From Candidatus Manganitrophus noduliformans (GTDB lineage: Bacteria; Nitrospirota; Nitrospiria; SBBL01; Manganitrophaceae): a DNA stretch of 64,000 nt. How positions within the stretch are numbered: position 1 is the stretch's first letter; each line of letters begins with the position of its first letter. The notes under the pieces were generated by a model that made no database searches, was not told where the DNA came from, and worked only from the letters and a program-made list of their open reading frames with translations. Of the stretch, positions 42,587 to 50,776 are shown one piece after another. The position numbers were made by a program, and so were the translations under genes. The stretch is from positions 310,001 to 374,000 of the forward strand of contig NZ_VTOW01000003.1 in assembly GCF_012184425.1 (NCBI RefSeq), given 5' to 3'.

Positions 42587-43660
42587 TTATCTCTTTGCCC
42601 CTTTTCCCCGGCCCCCGGCGTTCACCCCTCCGACGGCGTCTTTTGCGCAGCGGAAGCCGAAACCTTTGTTCTTGATCTCGGGGGTGAAGCGGCTTCGGTT
42701 GTACGACGGGGCGGAGAGGCCGCAGCCGTATGAGAGGCAATCATACCACGATCCCCCTCTTAAAACTTTGTTTTTCATTCCGTAATGGATATTGGGAAAA
42801 GGATTACCGGGGTAGGGAAGATACCAATCGCTGACCCATTCATAAACGTTGCCGGCCATGTCGTAGAGGCCGTAGGGGCTCTTTCCCTCTTCGAAGCTGG
42901 CGACCGGCAGGGTGCTCCCCTTCGAGACGTCGATCCCTTTGGCCAGCCAGTATTGCGGCGTGTTCGCCTTCTGGAAAGAGAAGGGGGTTCCCCAAGGGAA
43001 GTGGCGTCCGTCGGTCCCGCGGGCGGCCTTTTCCCATTCCTGCTCGGTCGGAAGACGTTTGCCGGCCCATCGGCAGTAGGCGTCGGCATCGTACCAGCTG
43101 ACATAGACGACCGGATGGTTCACCTTGGCGGGAGGGTAGTCGCCGTTTCGCCAGAGGAGCGGCGGCTCGGCGCCGCCGGCGTCGACGAAGTTTTTATAGT
43201 GGGCGTTGGTTGTTTCATACACATCGATATAAAATGATTTCACGAAGACTTCATGCTCCGGCTGCTCGTCTTCGTCTCCCGCCCCTTCCCCCGTCGGCCG
43301 CCCGTTGTTCCCCATGACGAAGGCGCCTTCCGGAATCAAGACCATCTTCTGCTCGATGATCTTTTCTTCCTTGATCTGGATCGGCGCCCGGACCGGCGTG
43401 ATCTCATGTTCCGGAACGGGCGGGCGGTCGCTGTGGCATTCTTGGCACTCGGGCTTGGAGGGATCGGTCTGCAAGGTCGACCGGTCGGAGTGGCAGTGCA
43501 GACAGCTTGGATCGGAGAGGGTCGCGCGGCGGGCGGGGGCCGGGAGGCGGCGCGTCGGAAGCGAGGAACCCTCCGTCGCCAAAAAAGCAGAGACGAAGAC
43601 CGCCCCCGCCAAAGAAAGGGTGATGATGGATGCGTGACGGATGATTGTGCGGAATGGCAT
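42587..43660 (-). CDS. Di-haem c / SUMF1-fold fusion protein
   Basis: 357 residues from the ATG overlapping the ubiD TGA (complement 43658-43662); a TTG one codon upstream is possible. Signal peptide or anchor, then two haem-binding CxxCH motifs (CLHCH near 53-57 and CQECH near 72-76) within 25 residues, then a linker and a full SUMF1 domain (VLIPEGAFVMGNNG, TTNAHYKNF, PVVYVSWYDADAYC, YGLYDMAGNVYEWV). Unlike its neighbours it has a C-x4-C pair (CLSYGC, near 308-313) one residue from the formylglycine-enzyme cysteines. It is predicted periplasmic; haem attachment needs the cytochrome c maturation system. Function unknown; an electron-transfer role linked to quinone genes is inference. Confidence 0.8.
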   Translation of the reverse strand: MPFRTIIRHASIITLSLAGAVFVSAFLATEGSSLPTRRLPAPARRATLSDPSCLHCHSDRSTLQTDPSKPECQECHSDRPPVPEHEITPVRAPIQIKEEKIIEQKMVLIPEGAFVMGNNGRPTGEGAGDEDEQPEHEVFVKSFYIDVYETTNAHYKNFVDAGGAEPPLLWRNGDYPPAKVNHPVVYVSWYDADAYCRWAGKRLPTEQEWEKAARGTDGRHFPWGTPFSFQKANTPQYWLAKGIDVSKGSTLPVASFEEGKSPYGLYDMAGNVYEWVSDWYLPYPGNPFPNIHYGMKNKVLRGGSWYDCLSYGCGLSAPSYNRSRFTPEIKNKGFGFRCAKDAVGGVNAGGRGKGAKR

Positions 43661-45123
43661 CAATCGATTCCTAGTTCATTCCAGATTCGGTCGATCCGAT
43701 CGACCACGTCGGGGTCCATCTCGATCCGTTTTCCCCATTCCCGATGGGTCTCGGGGGGGATCTTGGTCGTGGCGTCGATCCCCATCTTCGATCCGAGCCC
43801 CGATTCGGGCGATGCGAAGTCGAGATAATCGATCGGGGTGTTCTCGATCGTGAAGGTGTCGCGCGCCGGGTCGACCTGGGTCGAGATCGCCCAGATGACG
43901 TCGTCCCAGTTCCGGACGTCGATATCATGATCGACGACGATAATATATTTAACATAAAGAAATTGTTTTAGGAAGCCCCAAATACCTAACATCACCCGCT
44001 TGGCATGGCCTGGGTATTCCTTCTTCATTGAAATCACGGCGATCCGGTAGGAGCAGGCCTCCATCGGAAGGTGGAAATCGACGATTTCGGAAAAATTCTG
44101 CCGCAGAAGCGGGAGAAAAACCCGGTTGAGCGCCAGGCCGACGACGGCGTCTTCGCGCGGCGGCCGTCCCGTCGTGGTGGTGAGATAAATCGGGTCTCTC
44201 CGGTGGGTGATGCAGGTGATATGGAAAATGGGGAACGGCTCGACCGAATTGTAGAATCCGGTATGGTCGCCGTGCGGCCCCTCGTCGGCCATCTCGCCGG
44301 GGCGGATTTCCCCTTCGATGACGATTTCGCTCGTCGCCGGGACCTCCAGATCGACCGTTTTGCAGCGGACCAGCTCCACCGGTTTCTTCCGAAGCAGCCC
44401 CGCGAAGTGAAACTCGCCGATCTGATCGGGGACCGGGGTGACGGCGGCGATCGTCATCGCCGGATCGCAGCCGAGGGCGACGGCGACCGGCATCGTCTTT
44501 CCCTGCGCCATCCACTGCCGCCAATGTTTGGCGCCGCCGCGATGTTTGAGCCAGCGCATGATCGTCGTCTTCTTGTCGATCTGCTGCATCCGGTAGATCC
44601 CGATATTGTATTTCCCCTCCTCGCCGGTCGGCGGCTTGGTGATCACCAACGGCCAGGTGACCTGCGGCCCGACGTCGTCGGGCCAGCAGTGGAGGATCGG
44701 GATCCGATCGAGATCGATTTGATCCCCCTCCAGAACCACTTCCTGGCAGGGGGCGCGGCCGACCTTCTTCGGCGAGAGGTGGAGAATCCGGCCGTAGAAG
44801 GGGAGATGTTTGACCGCGTCGATGAACCCTTTCGGCGGCTCCGGATGCTGCAGGAAGGCGAGGAACTCGCCGATCTCAAGGAGCCCCGCTTCGTCGGTGT
44901 CGAGTCCCAGCGCCACCCGCTCGATCGTCCCGTAAAGGTTGATCAGAACCGGGATCGAATGCCCCTTGACCCGCTCGAAGAGGACGGCGGGGCCTTTTTT
45001 GGCCAGGAGGCGATTGTAGATCTCGGTGATCTCCAGCTTGGGATCGACCTCTTTTTTCACCCGGACAAGGAGTCCCTTCTTCTCGAGCATCTCCATAAAT
45101 TCGCGCAGATCGGTGTAAGGCAT
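43660..45123 (-). CDS. ubiD: UbiD-family decarboxylase
   Basis: 487 residues, full length for UbiD. Motifs: GKYNIGIYRMQ, HRGGAKHWRQW, VPVPDQIGEFHFAG, EIVIEGEIRPGEMADEGPHGDHTGFYN with the conserved Glu/Asp catalytic set, and GKRIEMDPDVVDRI. Decarboxylates a prenylated aromatic acid using prenylated FMN (made by UbiX, not in this window). Adjacent ubiA and ubiC homologues support a 4-hydroxybenzoate-derived quinone; a futalosine-pathway role (MqnL) is the alternative. Overlaps the SUMF1/haem gene. Confidence 0.88.
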   Translation of the reverse strand: MPYTDLREFMEMLEKKGLLVRVKKEVDPKLEITEIYNRLLAKKGPAVLFERVKGHSIPVLINLYGTIERVALGLDTDEAGLLEIGEFLAFLQHPEPPKGFIDAVKHLPFYGRILHLSPKKVGRAPCQEVVLEGDQIDLDRIPILHCWPDDVGPQVTWPLVITKPPTGEEGKYNIGIYRMQQIDKKTTIMRWLKHRGGAKHWRQWMAQGKTMPVAVALGCDPAMTIAAVTPVPDQIGEFHFAGLLRKKPVELVRCKTVDLEVPATSEIVIEGEIRPGEMADEGPHGDHTGFYNSVEPFPIFHITCITHRRDPIYLTTTTGRPPREDAVVGLALNRVFLPLLRQNFSEIVDFHLPMEACSYRIAVISMKKEYPGHAKRVMLGIWGFLKQFLYVKYIIVVDHDIDVRNWDDVIWAISTQVDPARDTFTIENTPIDYLDFASPESGLGSKMGIDATTKIPPETHREWGKRIEMDPDVVDRIDRIWNELGID

Positions 45124-45136
45124 TTCTCCTCCGTGT

Positions 45137-46009
45137 CTAATTCTTTAAATGATAGTTCAATGTAATCCCGACCAAGATGATCAATCCCACCCAGACGTGG
45201 GATCGGAAAAGGGCGAAAAGGGCCGGCCGCTCGGGCAATCTGCGAAGCTGGATTGTCTGACCGAAAAACAAAAGGGCGGCGCCGGCCAGAGAGAGGTAAT
45301 AGATCAGATTCATCCCGAGCTGTTTCCCGGCCAGGGTCAAAAAGAAAATAACAAGGAGATAAAAGAAACTGACCGCCATCCAGCTCTGCGCGCCGAAGAG
45401 GACGGCGGTCGATTTCACGCCGATCCGAAGATCATCGTCCCGATCCATCAAGGCATAAACGGTGTCGTAGCCGGTGGCCCAGAAGAGATTGGCGAGCAAG
45501 ATTAAAAACGGGGTCAGGGCGAGCTCGTTCCGGACCGCCGTCCAGGCCATGACGACCCCCCAACTGAAGGCGACGCCGAGGATGATCTGCGGGAGATAGG
45601 TGAAGCGCTTCGCGAAGGGATAGAAAAGGGCGGTGAAGAGGGCTGCAAAGCTGAGGAGGAACGTCAGCGGGTTGAGAAGGAGAACCAAAAACAGAGAAGA
45701 TAAGAGCAGGAAGAAAAGAACGACAAGCGCTTCCATCAACGTCAACGCATTTTTTGCCAGGGGGCGATCTTTCGTCCGCTCGACCCGGGCGTCGAATTTC
45801 CGGTCGGCCATATCGTTCATCACGCAGCCGGCGCTCCGCATCATAAAGGAGCCGAGGACAAAAACGGAAAGATGCTTCAAGCTGGGCCTTCCTTCCGAGG
45901 CGACAAAAAGCGACCAGAGGGTGGGGAAGAGAAGCAGCAGGGTCCCGTATTGCTTGTCGAGCCGGATCAGTTTTGCGACTTCTTGCCGTTTCCGCCAAAG
46001 CTGCTTCAT
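45137..46009 (-). CDS. ubiA: UbiA-family prenyltransferase
   Basis: 290 residues, about eight to nine membrane spans. First Asp-rich site GCVMNDMADRKFDARVERTKDRP, second site ALMDRDDDLRIGVKSTAVLFG. It attaches a polyprenyl chain to 4-hydroxybenzoate or a similar ring (in futalosine organisms, MqnP). Between a SUMF1-fold gene and ubiD, leftward, spacing 13 bases from ubiD. Confidence 0.9.
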   Translation of the reverse strand: MKQLWRKRQEVAKLIRLDKQYGTLLLLFPTLWSLFVASEGRPSLKHLSVFVLGSFMMRSAGCVMNDMADRKFDARVERTKDRPLAKNALTLMEALVVLFFLLLSSLFLVLLLNPLTFLLSFAALFTALFYPFAKRFTYLPQIILGVAFSWGVVMAWTAVRNELALTPFLILLANLFWATGYDTVYALMDRDDDLRIGVKSTAVLFGAQSWMAVSFFYLLVIFFLTLAGKQLGMNLIYYLSLAGAALLFFGQTIQLRRLPERPALFALFRSHVWVGLIILVGITLNYHLKN

Positions 46010-46021
46010 TCGTGGATCACC

Positions 46022-46918
46022 CTACTTCGACTTCGCACATCGAAATCCGACGTCGTCCAATCGCTCCGCGGGGGGATCGTACGATCGGGTCGATGCCCTT
46101 GCATAGATCTCCAGCACCCGTCGGTAAGCCCCCTCCGGATAATGTCCCAGGCTCAAGTAAGAAAGGCCTCGAACGACGCGGTGCTTCATTCCGAAATCGG
46201 GATGCCGCAACGCGCTTCCCGGATAGGGAAGATACCAACTGTCGGTCCATTCCCAGACATTGCCGATCATGTCCTCGACTCCATAAGGACTCTTCCCGGC
46301 GGGGAAGCTGCCGACGGGTCGGGTGATCTCGTTCAGACCCGATCCCGATGAGAGATGGGCCCGGTCGATCTCGAAGGTATCCCCCCAGGGATACCGGCGG
46401 CCCTCCGGGCCGCGCGCCGCTTTTTCCCATTCCTCTTCGGTGGGGAGCCGCTTTCCGGCCCATCGGCAATAGTCGTTGGCTTCGTACCAGTCCACGTTCG
46501 TCACCGGATGCCGCTCTTTTCCCTTCTCCACCCGCCCGTCGGGCCAATGGGCGGGGGGCGGGTAGTTCGTCGCCGTGACAAATTTGAAATACGCTTCCTG
46601 GGTCGTCTCGTGCCGATCGATGTAGAAGCCGGGGAGGGATCGCTTCCTGAGAGGATGTTCATCCTCGAACCAAGGGCGAGGGAAACCGAGCTGAATCGCT
46701 TCCTTCGTCTCATCCACCTCATCCGATCCGATCATGAATTCCCCGGCGGGGATCCATGCCATCTGATCGATCTGATCGAATCGGGTCCCGTGATGAAGTC
46801 GGGCCCCGCAGCCGGTCAGGGCGAAAACGAGGAGGAAGAGAAAAGGGAGGGTGAGAATGCCTCGAAAATGACGCCCGAGACCTGATCGGAAATGTTTAAG
46901 CGGTAACGTCTTGCCCAA
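46022..46918 (-). CDS. SUMF1-fold lipoprotein
   Basis: 298 residues. Signal segment FLFLLVFALTGCGARL with lipobox TGC (Cys36 region). SUMF1 core: WIPAGEFMIGSDEVDE, DRHETTQEAYFKF, PVTNVDWYEANDYC, GKRLPTEEEWEKAARG, YGVEDMIGNVWEWTDSW, VGFRCAKS. No catalytic cysteine pair (RGLSYLSLGHYPEG). Its start overlaps the ubiC 3' end by about 102 bases in another frame, with no later in-frame ATG, GTG or TTG before the hydrophobic segment. Confidence 0.85.
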   Translation of the reverse strand: MGKTLPLKHFRSGLGRHFRGILTLPFLFLLVFALTGCGARLHHGTRFDQIDQMAWIPAGEFMIGSDEVDETKEAIQLGFPRPWFEDEHPLRKRSLPGFYIDRHETTQEAYFKFVTATNYPPPAHWPDGRVEKGKERHPVTNVDWYEANDYCRWAGKRLPTEEEWEKAARGPEGRRYPWGDTFEIDRAHLSSGSGLNEITRPVGSFPAGKSPYGVEDMIGNVWEWTDSWYLPYPGSALRHPDFGMKHRVVRGLSYLSLGHYPEGAYRRVLEIYARASTRSYDPPAERLDDVGFRCAKSK

Positions 46919-47376
46919 AATAACTCCCGTGGTTGCAGTCCGAGCGCTTCGGCGACCTGCGGGAGGGCGAGGCGGGTGATCTCCAGCCGATCTCGGCGGG
47001 TCGGAAGCTGTTGCGCCTCAATGATCCGACCGATCGGTTTCTGACCGAGTAGAACCTCCTGATGAAAATCGGGTTTCAATCCGGAGAGGGGAAAGATGGA
47101 GACCGCAAAGACCTTCCTCCCCCCTCCCGCCGACAGCCAGACCTTTCGTTGAATTCCTTTTTCTCCCGCGGGAATCCCGATTCGGGAAGCGTGTTCCTCG
47201 TCGATCAGTATTTCCCGTTGATCTTGAATGGTCACTTTCACCGAAGCCAGGAAGAGCGATTCCAGATGGCGAATGAGTGTTCCGTCCGACGTGAGAAGCA
47301 GCCGGAGAAGAGGATCGATCGGATTCCGCCGACAATCTTCCCAAAACGCCTCCTTTGTGAGCCATTCATTTTCCAT
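46816..47376 (-). CDS. ubiC: UbiC-like chorismate pyruvate-lyase
   Basis: 186 residues. Motifs: LLTSDGTLIRHLESLF, RKVWLSAGGGRKVFAVSIFPL, GQKPIGRIIEAQ, TRRDRLEITRLAL and FWARRYRLNISD, the chorismate-lyase/DUF98 fold. It would release pyruvate from chorismate to give 4-hydroxybenzoate, the ring precursor for UbiA. First gene of the leftward ubiC-SUMF1-ubiA-ubiD-haem/SUMF1 run. Its 3' end overlaps the lipoprotein start. Confidence 0.82.
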   Translation of the reverse strand: MENEWLTKEAFWEDCRRNPIDPLLRLLLTSDGTLIRHLESLFLASVKVTIQDQREILIDEEHASRIGIPAGEKGIQRKVWLSAGGGRKVFAVSIFPLSGLKPDFHQEVLLGQKPIGRIIEAQQLPTRRDRLEITRLALPQVAEALGLQPRELFWARRYRLNISDQVSGVIFEAFSPSLFSSSSFSP

Positions 47377-47418
47377 GCAGGATCGATCTTACTGAAATCG
47401 ATTTTGGGTGTCAAGTTT

Positions 47419-47447
47419 TTGACTTTATGGGGATCGTGATATATACT
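47419..47447 (+). promoter_or_regulatory. Sigma-70-like promoter for the HEAT/HD-GYP operon
   Basis: TTGACT (47419-47424), 17-base spacer, TATACT (47442-47447), 24 bases upstream of the ATG at 47472. Both boxes are close to consensus and the leader is short. Confidence 0.65.
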
Positions 47448-47471
47448 TTTTATGCTTTTTGAGGATCAATC

Positions 47472-49199
47472 ATGGATGACAGAGCTGAAGCGCCGATGGC
47501 CGATGAAGAGCCCGTTGAAGAAGGGGAAGCGTACGACAAGGAAGAGGTAAAATCGGCCAAAGAGATCGTTCAGTATCTGACAAAGACCACCAAGACCCTC
47601 CAGATCTACCTGCCGAACAATCCGATTCATCAAAAATTCATCAACGAGTTGGCGGAGAAAATCCAGCGTCACCTCACCGAGCACGGTCCGCTCCGACTGC
47701 GGATCAAACAGTTCGAGCTCTTTTGCTCCGGCCAGCCGGTTTACGAGAACGCGAATCGGATGGAGAGCGTGGCCTTCAAGCTTTTCATCGACGGATTGAG
47801 GGAGCTCTCATTCCATCCCGGGATCGAGAAAGAAGAGCTGATCACCTTCCTTGAAGTGATCGGGAAGCGGGGGGAGGGAGACAATGTGGACGACGACATC
47901 GTCACCCTCCTCTGGGAAAAACATCTGGTGCACGTGAAATATATCGTCGTCGACGAGCTCCAAGGAGACGTCCGGGCGGAAGAGTGCAAGGAGATGCAAA
48001 CCGTTCCGGCCAATCCGAATCAGCTTCGGGAAATGTTCCATCAAGAGGCGGCGCCCCAGGCGCTGGAGGCCCCCAAGGGGGTTGAAATCCCATCGCTCCA
48101 TATCTTCAAGCTCACCGATGAGGAAATCCGCAAGATGAAGGCGGAGGTCCGGGGGGAAGAAGAGCTCGATATGGTGGCGGAGCTGGAAGGGATTCTCTTC
48201 GACATCCTCCGGATCGAGCGGGACCCGGCTCTTTTCGGTGAAATCCTCGGTATCATCGATAATATCTTCGAGAGCCTTCTTCTGCAGGGGGATTTCCCAC
48301 ACGCGCGCGCGATTCTGGAGTTTTTCCAGGAGATGATCGATCCATCGATGGGCTTGCCGCAACCTTTGGTCGATCAGATTCAGAAGGCGAAGATCCAGGC
48401 CGGAAATCCAAAACGGATCGGGATGTTGGAAAATGTATTAAACGAATGCGAGCCGGACCGGCTGGAAGAATTTTCTTCTCTGATGATGTTTTTTGATCAA
48501 CAGATCGTTCCCTCTCTGGTGGAACTGCTCGGCGCGGTCGACAAAATGAAAGCGCGGCGGGTTCTTTGTGAAATCCTGGTCAAGCTGGGAACCCAGCAGG
48601 TCGACTTCCTTGTTTCAAAGCTGGAGGATGATCGTTGGTTTCTCGTGAGAAATTTAATTTATGTGGTCGGGAAAATCGGGGATCCGAAGGCGCTTAAAAG
48701 TTTCCCGCGTCTGCTCCAGCATAAAGATCCCAAAGTTCGGAAGGAAACGCTCCATGCGCTCGATATGATCGAAAGCCCGAAGACCAACGATCTTCTGGTG
48801 AAGGTCCTCTCCGATCCGGATCTTTCCAACCGTCTCTTTGCGACCCGGGCCCTGGCCAAAAGAAAGTCCCAGGAGGGGCTGGAGCCGCTGATGAACCTCC
48901 TTACATCCAAAGAGTTCGATGAGAAGGAGATGCACGAGAAAAAGGAAATCTTCGATGCCATTGCAAAGATCGGGGGAGACAAGGTGGTTCCTCGATTGCG
49001 GCGGCTCCTGGAGGTAAAGTGGAGTCTGTTTAAGAACGCGCGGGCGGAGGAGATGGGGCTCTGCGCCGCCTTTGCGCTTCAGCGCATCGGGAGCCCTCCC
49101 GCCGTGGAGGCGCTTCGAGAGGGAAGCGGTTCGAAGAGCAAGCCGATCAGCGAGGCGTGCGTCAAAGCGCTGGAGCTATTGGGAGCGGGGAAAACATGA
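47472..49199 (+). CDS. HEAT-repeat protein sharing a domain with the next HD-GYP gene
   Basis: 575 residues, cytosolic. Residues about 25-130 form a domain with LTKTTKTLQIYLPNNPIHQKF and RIKQFELFCSGQPVYENANRM; a similar domain opens the HD-GYP protein downstream. The C-terminal half (about 330-570) consists of HEAT/PBS-lyase-type repeats: PSLVELLGAVDKMKARRVLCEIL, VYVVGKIGDPKALKSFPRLL, VRKETLHALDMI, FATRALAKRK. Probably a scaffold or sensor partner of the HD-GYP enzyme. Its stop overlaps the next ATG (49196-49199). GAGG lies 8 bases before the start. Confidence 0.82.
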   Translation: MDDRAEAPMADEEPVEEGEAYDKEEVKSAKEIVQYLTKTTKTLQIYLPNNPIHQKFINELAEKIQRHLTEHGPLRLRIKQFELFCSGQPVYENANRMESVAFKLFIDGLRELSFHPGIEKEELITFLEVIGKRGEGDNVDDDIVTLLWEKHLVHVKYIVVDELQGDVRAEECKEMQTVPANPNQLREMFHQEAAPQALEAPKGVEIPSLHIFKLTDEEIRKMKAEVRGEEELDMVAELEGILFDILRIERDPALFGEILGIIDNIFESLLLQGDFPHARAILEFFQEMIDPSMGLPQPLVDQIQKAKIQAGNPKRIGMLENVLNECEPDRLEEFSSLMMFFDQQIVPSLVELLGAVDKMKARRVLCEILVKLGTQQVDFLVSKLEDDRWFLVRNLIYVVGKIGDPKALKSFPRLLQHKDPKVRKETLHALDMIESPKTNDLLVKVLSDPDLSNRLFATRALAKRKSQEGLEPLMNLLTSKEFDEKEMHEKKEIFDAIAKIGGDKVVPRLRRLLEVKWSLFKNARAEEMGLCAAFALQRIGSPPAVEALREGSGSKSKPISEACVKALELLGAGKT

Positions 49200-50647
49200 G
49201 CCGGAATACCGCCGTGCGAAGCTACGATGAAGAAAGGGCCCAGCTTGGAAAGCAGGTGGTCAATCAATTTGCCATCTTGATCAAGACCTCCCAGATCCAT
49301 GACGCGGGAAATGTGGCGCTGCAGCAGCCGGCGGAGAACTTCGGCAAAACGCTGGGCGATCTCTTCATCGACGATCCCGAGGTGGCGCTGAGCCTGGAGG
49401 GGGAGGCCCTCTTCCTCGGCGACATGAAATTAAAGCTCGATATCGACATCTTCACCAACTTCATGCTGGTGAATGAAGAGATGAAGAAGCGGAAGGTCGG
49501 GAGCATCGTCTTCTCGCGGGGGATCGGGGAGCGGGAGATACGAAAGTTCTCCTCTCTGTTTGCTTCTCTTGATACGCGCCTTCCCGAACCGTTCGAGCGG
49601 CTGGAGAAGGAGCTGGAAGACGCCGGCCTGACCAATCCGCAGATCTTATTCCTGGAGGAGAAGAAGGAAAAGGAAGAGGTCGCGCAGGCCACCGAGGATA
49701 ATGAAAAGGATCTGGCGAAGAAGACCTATTTCAATACCGTGACGGCGGTCGGCGAGGTGATGGAGAGTGTGAAGCTCCGCCAAGCGGTGAGCCTGAAGCG
49801 GGCCAAGCGGATCGTTCAATCGATGGTCGATCTGATCATGCAGGAAGATTCGACCCTCCTTGGATTGACCAATCTCAGAAGCCACGACGAATACACCTAC
49901 AATCATTCGGTCAACGTCTGCATCCTGGCGTTGGCGATCGGGCAGCGGCTCGGCTACAGCAAGAAGCGCCTTTGCGAGCTCGGCATGGCGGGACTTTTCC
50001 ACGATCTCGGCAAGTTCGGCATTCCGCTCGATGTGTTGAACAAGCCGACCGACTTCACCGAAGAAGAGTGGAAGGTCATGCGCCGCCATCCGATCTTTTC
50101 GGTCAAAGAGCTGGTCCGCCTCAAAGGGGTCAACGACATGGCGATCCGGGTGACGATCGGCGCCTTTGAGCATCATCTCAATTACGATCTCTCCGGGTAC
50201 CCCAAGTTGGCGAAGAAGCGAAACTTAAGCCTCCTCGGACGGATCATCTGCATTGTCGATTGTTACGATGCCTTGACCTCTTCCCGGGTTTACAACCGGG
50301 TTCCTTTCCCTCCCGATAAAGCGCTTCGGTTCATGTTGAGCAAAAGCGGTAAGGCGTTCGACCCGATCCTGATGAAGCTCTTCGTCAATGCGATCGGCGT
50401 CTATCCGATCGGAACGCTGGTTCTGCTGAATACCAAAGAGATCGGCGTGGTCTTCACCTCCAATCCGAACCCGGAGCGGGGCGACCGCCCCAAGGTAAAG
50501 CGGGTCATGGATGCCGAGGGAAATGAGGCGCATGGAGAGCTGGTCGATCTTTGCGAGCAAAACGAGAGCGGCCATTTCAAATATGAGATCGTCAATGCGA
50601 TCGACGCCGGCAAATATAAAATCGATGTGGCCAAGTATTTCGTCTGA
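49196..50647 (+). CDS. HD-GYP domain cyclic-di-GMP phosphodiesterase-like protein
   Basis: 483 residues from the ATG overlapping the HEAT stop. N-terminal domain (about 10-135) resembles that of the HEAT protein. HD-GYP domain: NHSVNVCILALAIGQRLGY, FHDLGKFGIP, MRRHPIFSVKEL, EHHLNYDLSGYP and VDCYDALTSSRVYN. The usual HHExxDGxGYP is HHLNYDLSGYP, so metal-ligand Glu is replaced by Leu while the GYP is kept. Such enzymes hydrolyse c-di-GMP; activity here is uncertain. The C-terminus (about 400-483) has a beta-rich segment after NAIGVYPIGTLVLLNT. Confidence 0.83.
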   Translation: MSRNTAVRSYDEERAQLGKQVVNQFAILIKTSQIHDAGNVALQQPAENFGKTLGDLFIDDPEVALSLEGEALFLGDMKLKLDIDIFTNFMLVNEEMKKRKVGSIVFSRGIGEREIRKFSSLFASLDTRLPEPFERLEKELEDAGLTNPQILFLEEKKEKEEVAQATEDNEKDLAKKTYFNTVTAVGEVMESVKLRQAVSLKRAKRIVQSMVDLIMQEDSTLLGLTNLRSHDEYTYNHSVNVCILALAIGQRLGYSKKRLCELGMAGLFHDLGKFGIPLDVLNKPTDFTEEEWKVMRRHPIFSVKELVRLKGVNDMAIRVTIGAFEHHLNYDLSGYPKLAKKRNLSLLGRIICIVDCYDALTSSRVYNRVPFPPDKALRFMLSKSGKAFDPILMKLFVNAIGVYPIGTLVLLNTKEIGVVFTSNPNPERGDRPKVKRVMDAEGNEAHGELVDLCEQNESGHFKYEIVNAIDAGKYKIDVAKYFV

Positions 50648-50676
50648 GTTTTCCCCTACTTCGGGTGTTTCCTCGC

Positions 50677-50705
50677 TTGACAATCCCTTCCGATGATTCT
50701 ACGAT
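50677..50705 (+). promoter_or_regulatory. Sigma-70-like promoter for recJ
   Basis: TTGACA (50677-50682), 17-base spacer, TACGAT (50700-50705), about 70 bases upstream of the recJ ATG. Consensus -35, good -10. Confidence 0.6.
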
Positions 50706-50776
50706 TAAGCCATGTGGAACGTGAACGGAAGCAAAACAGTTGAAAGAAGAATCGGAGTGCCGCACGAGGCTATTTT

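Noticed and set aside
50705..50776. Extra coding upstream of recJ.
   Set aside because: This is the promoter and leader (TTGACA-N17-TACGAT); recJ family sequence begins at the 50777 ATG.
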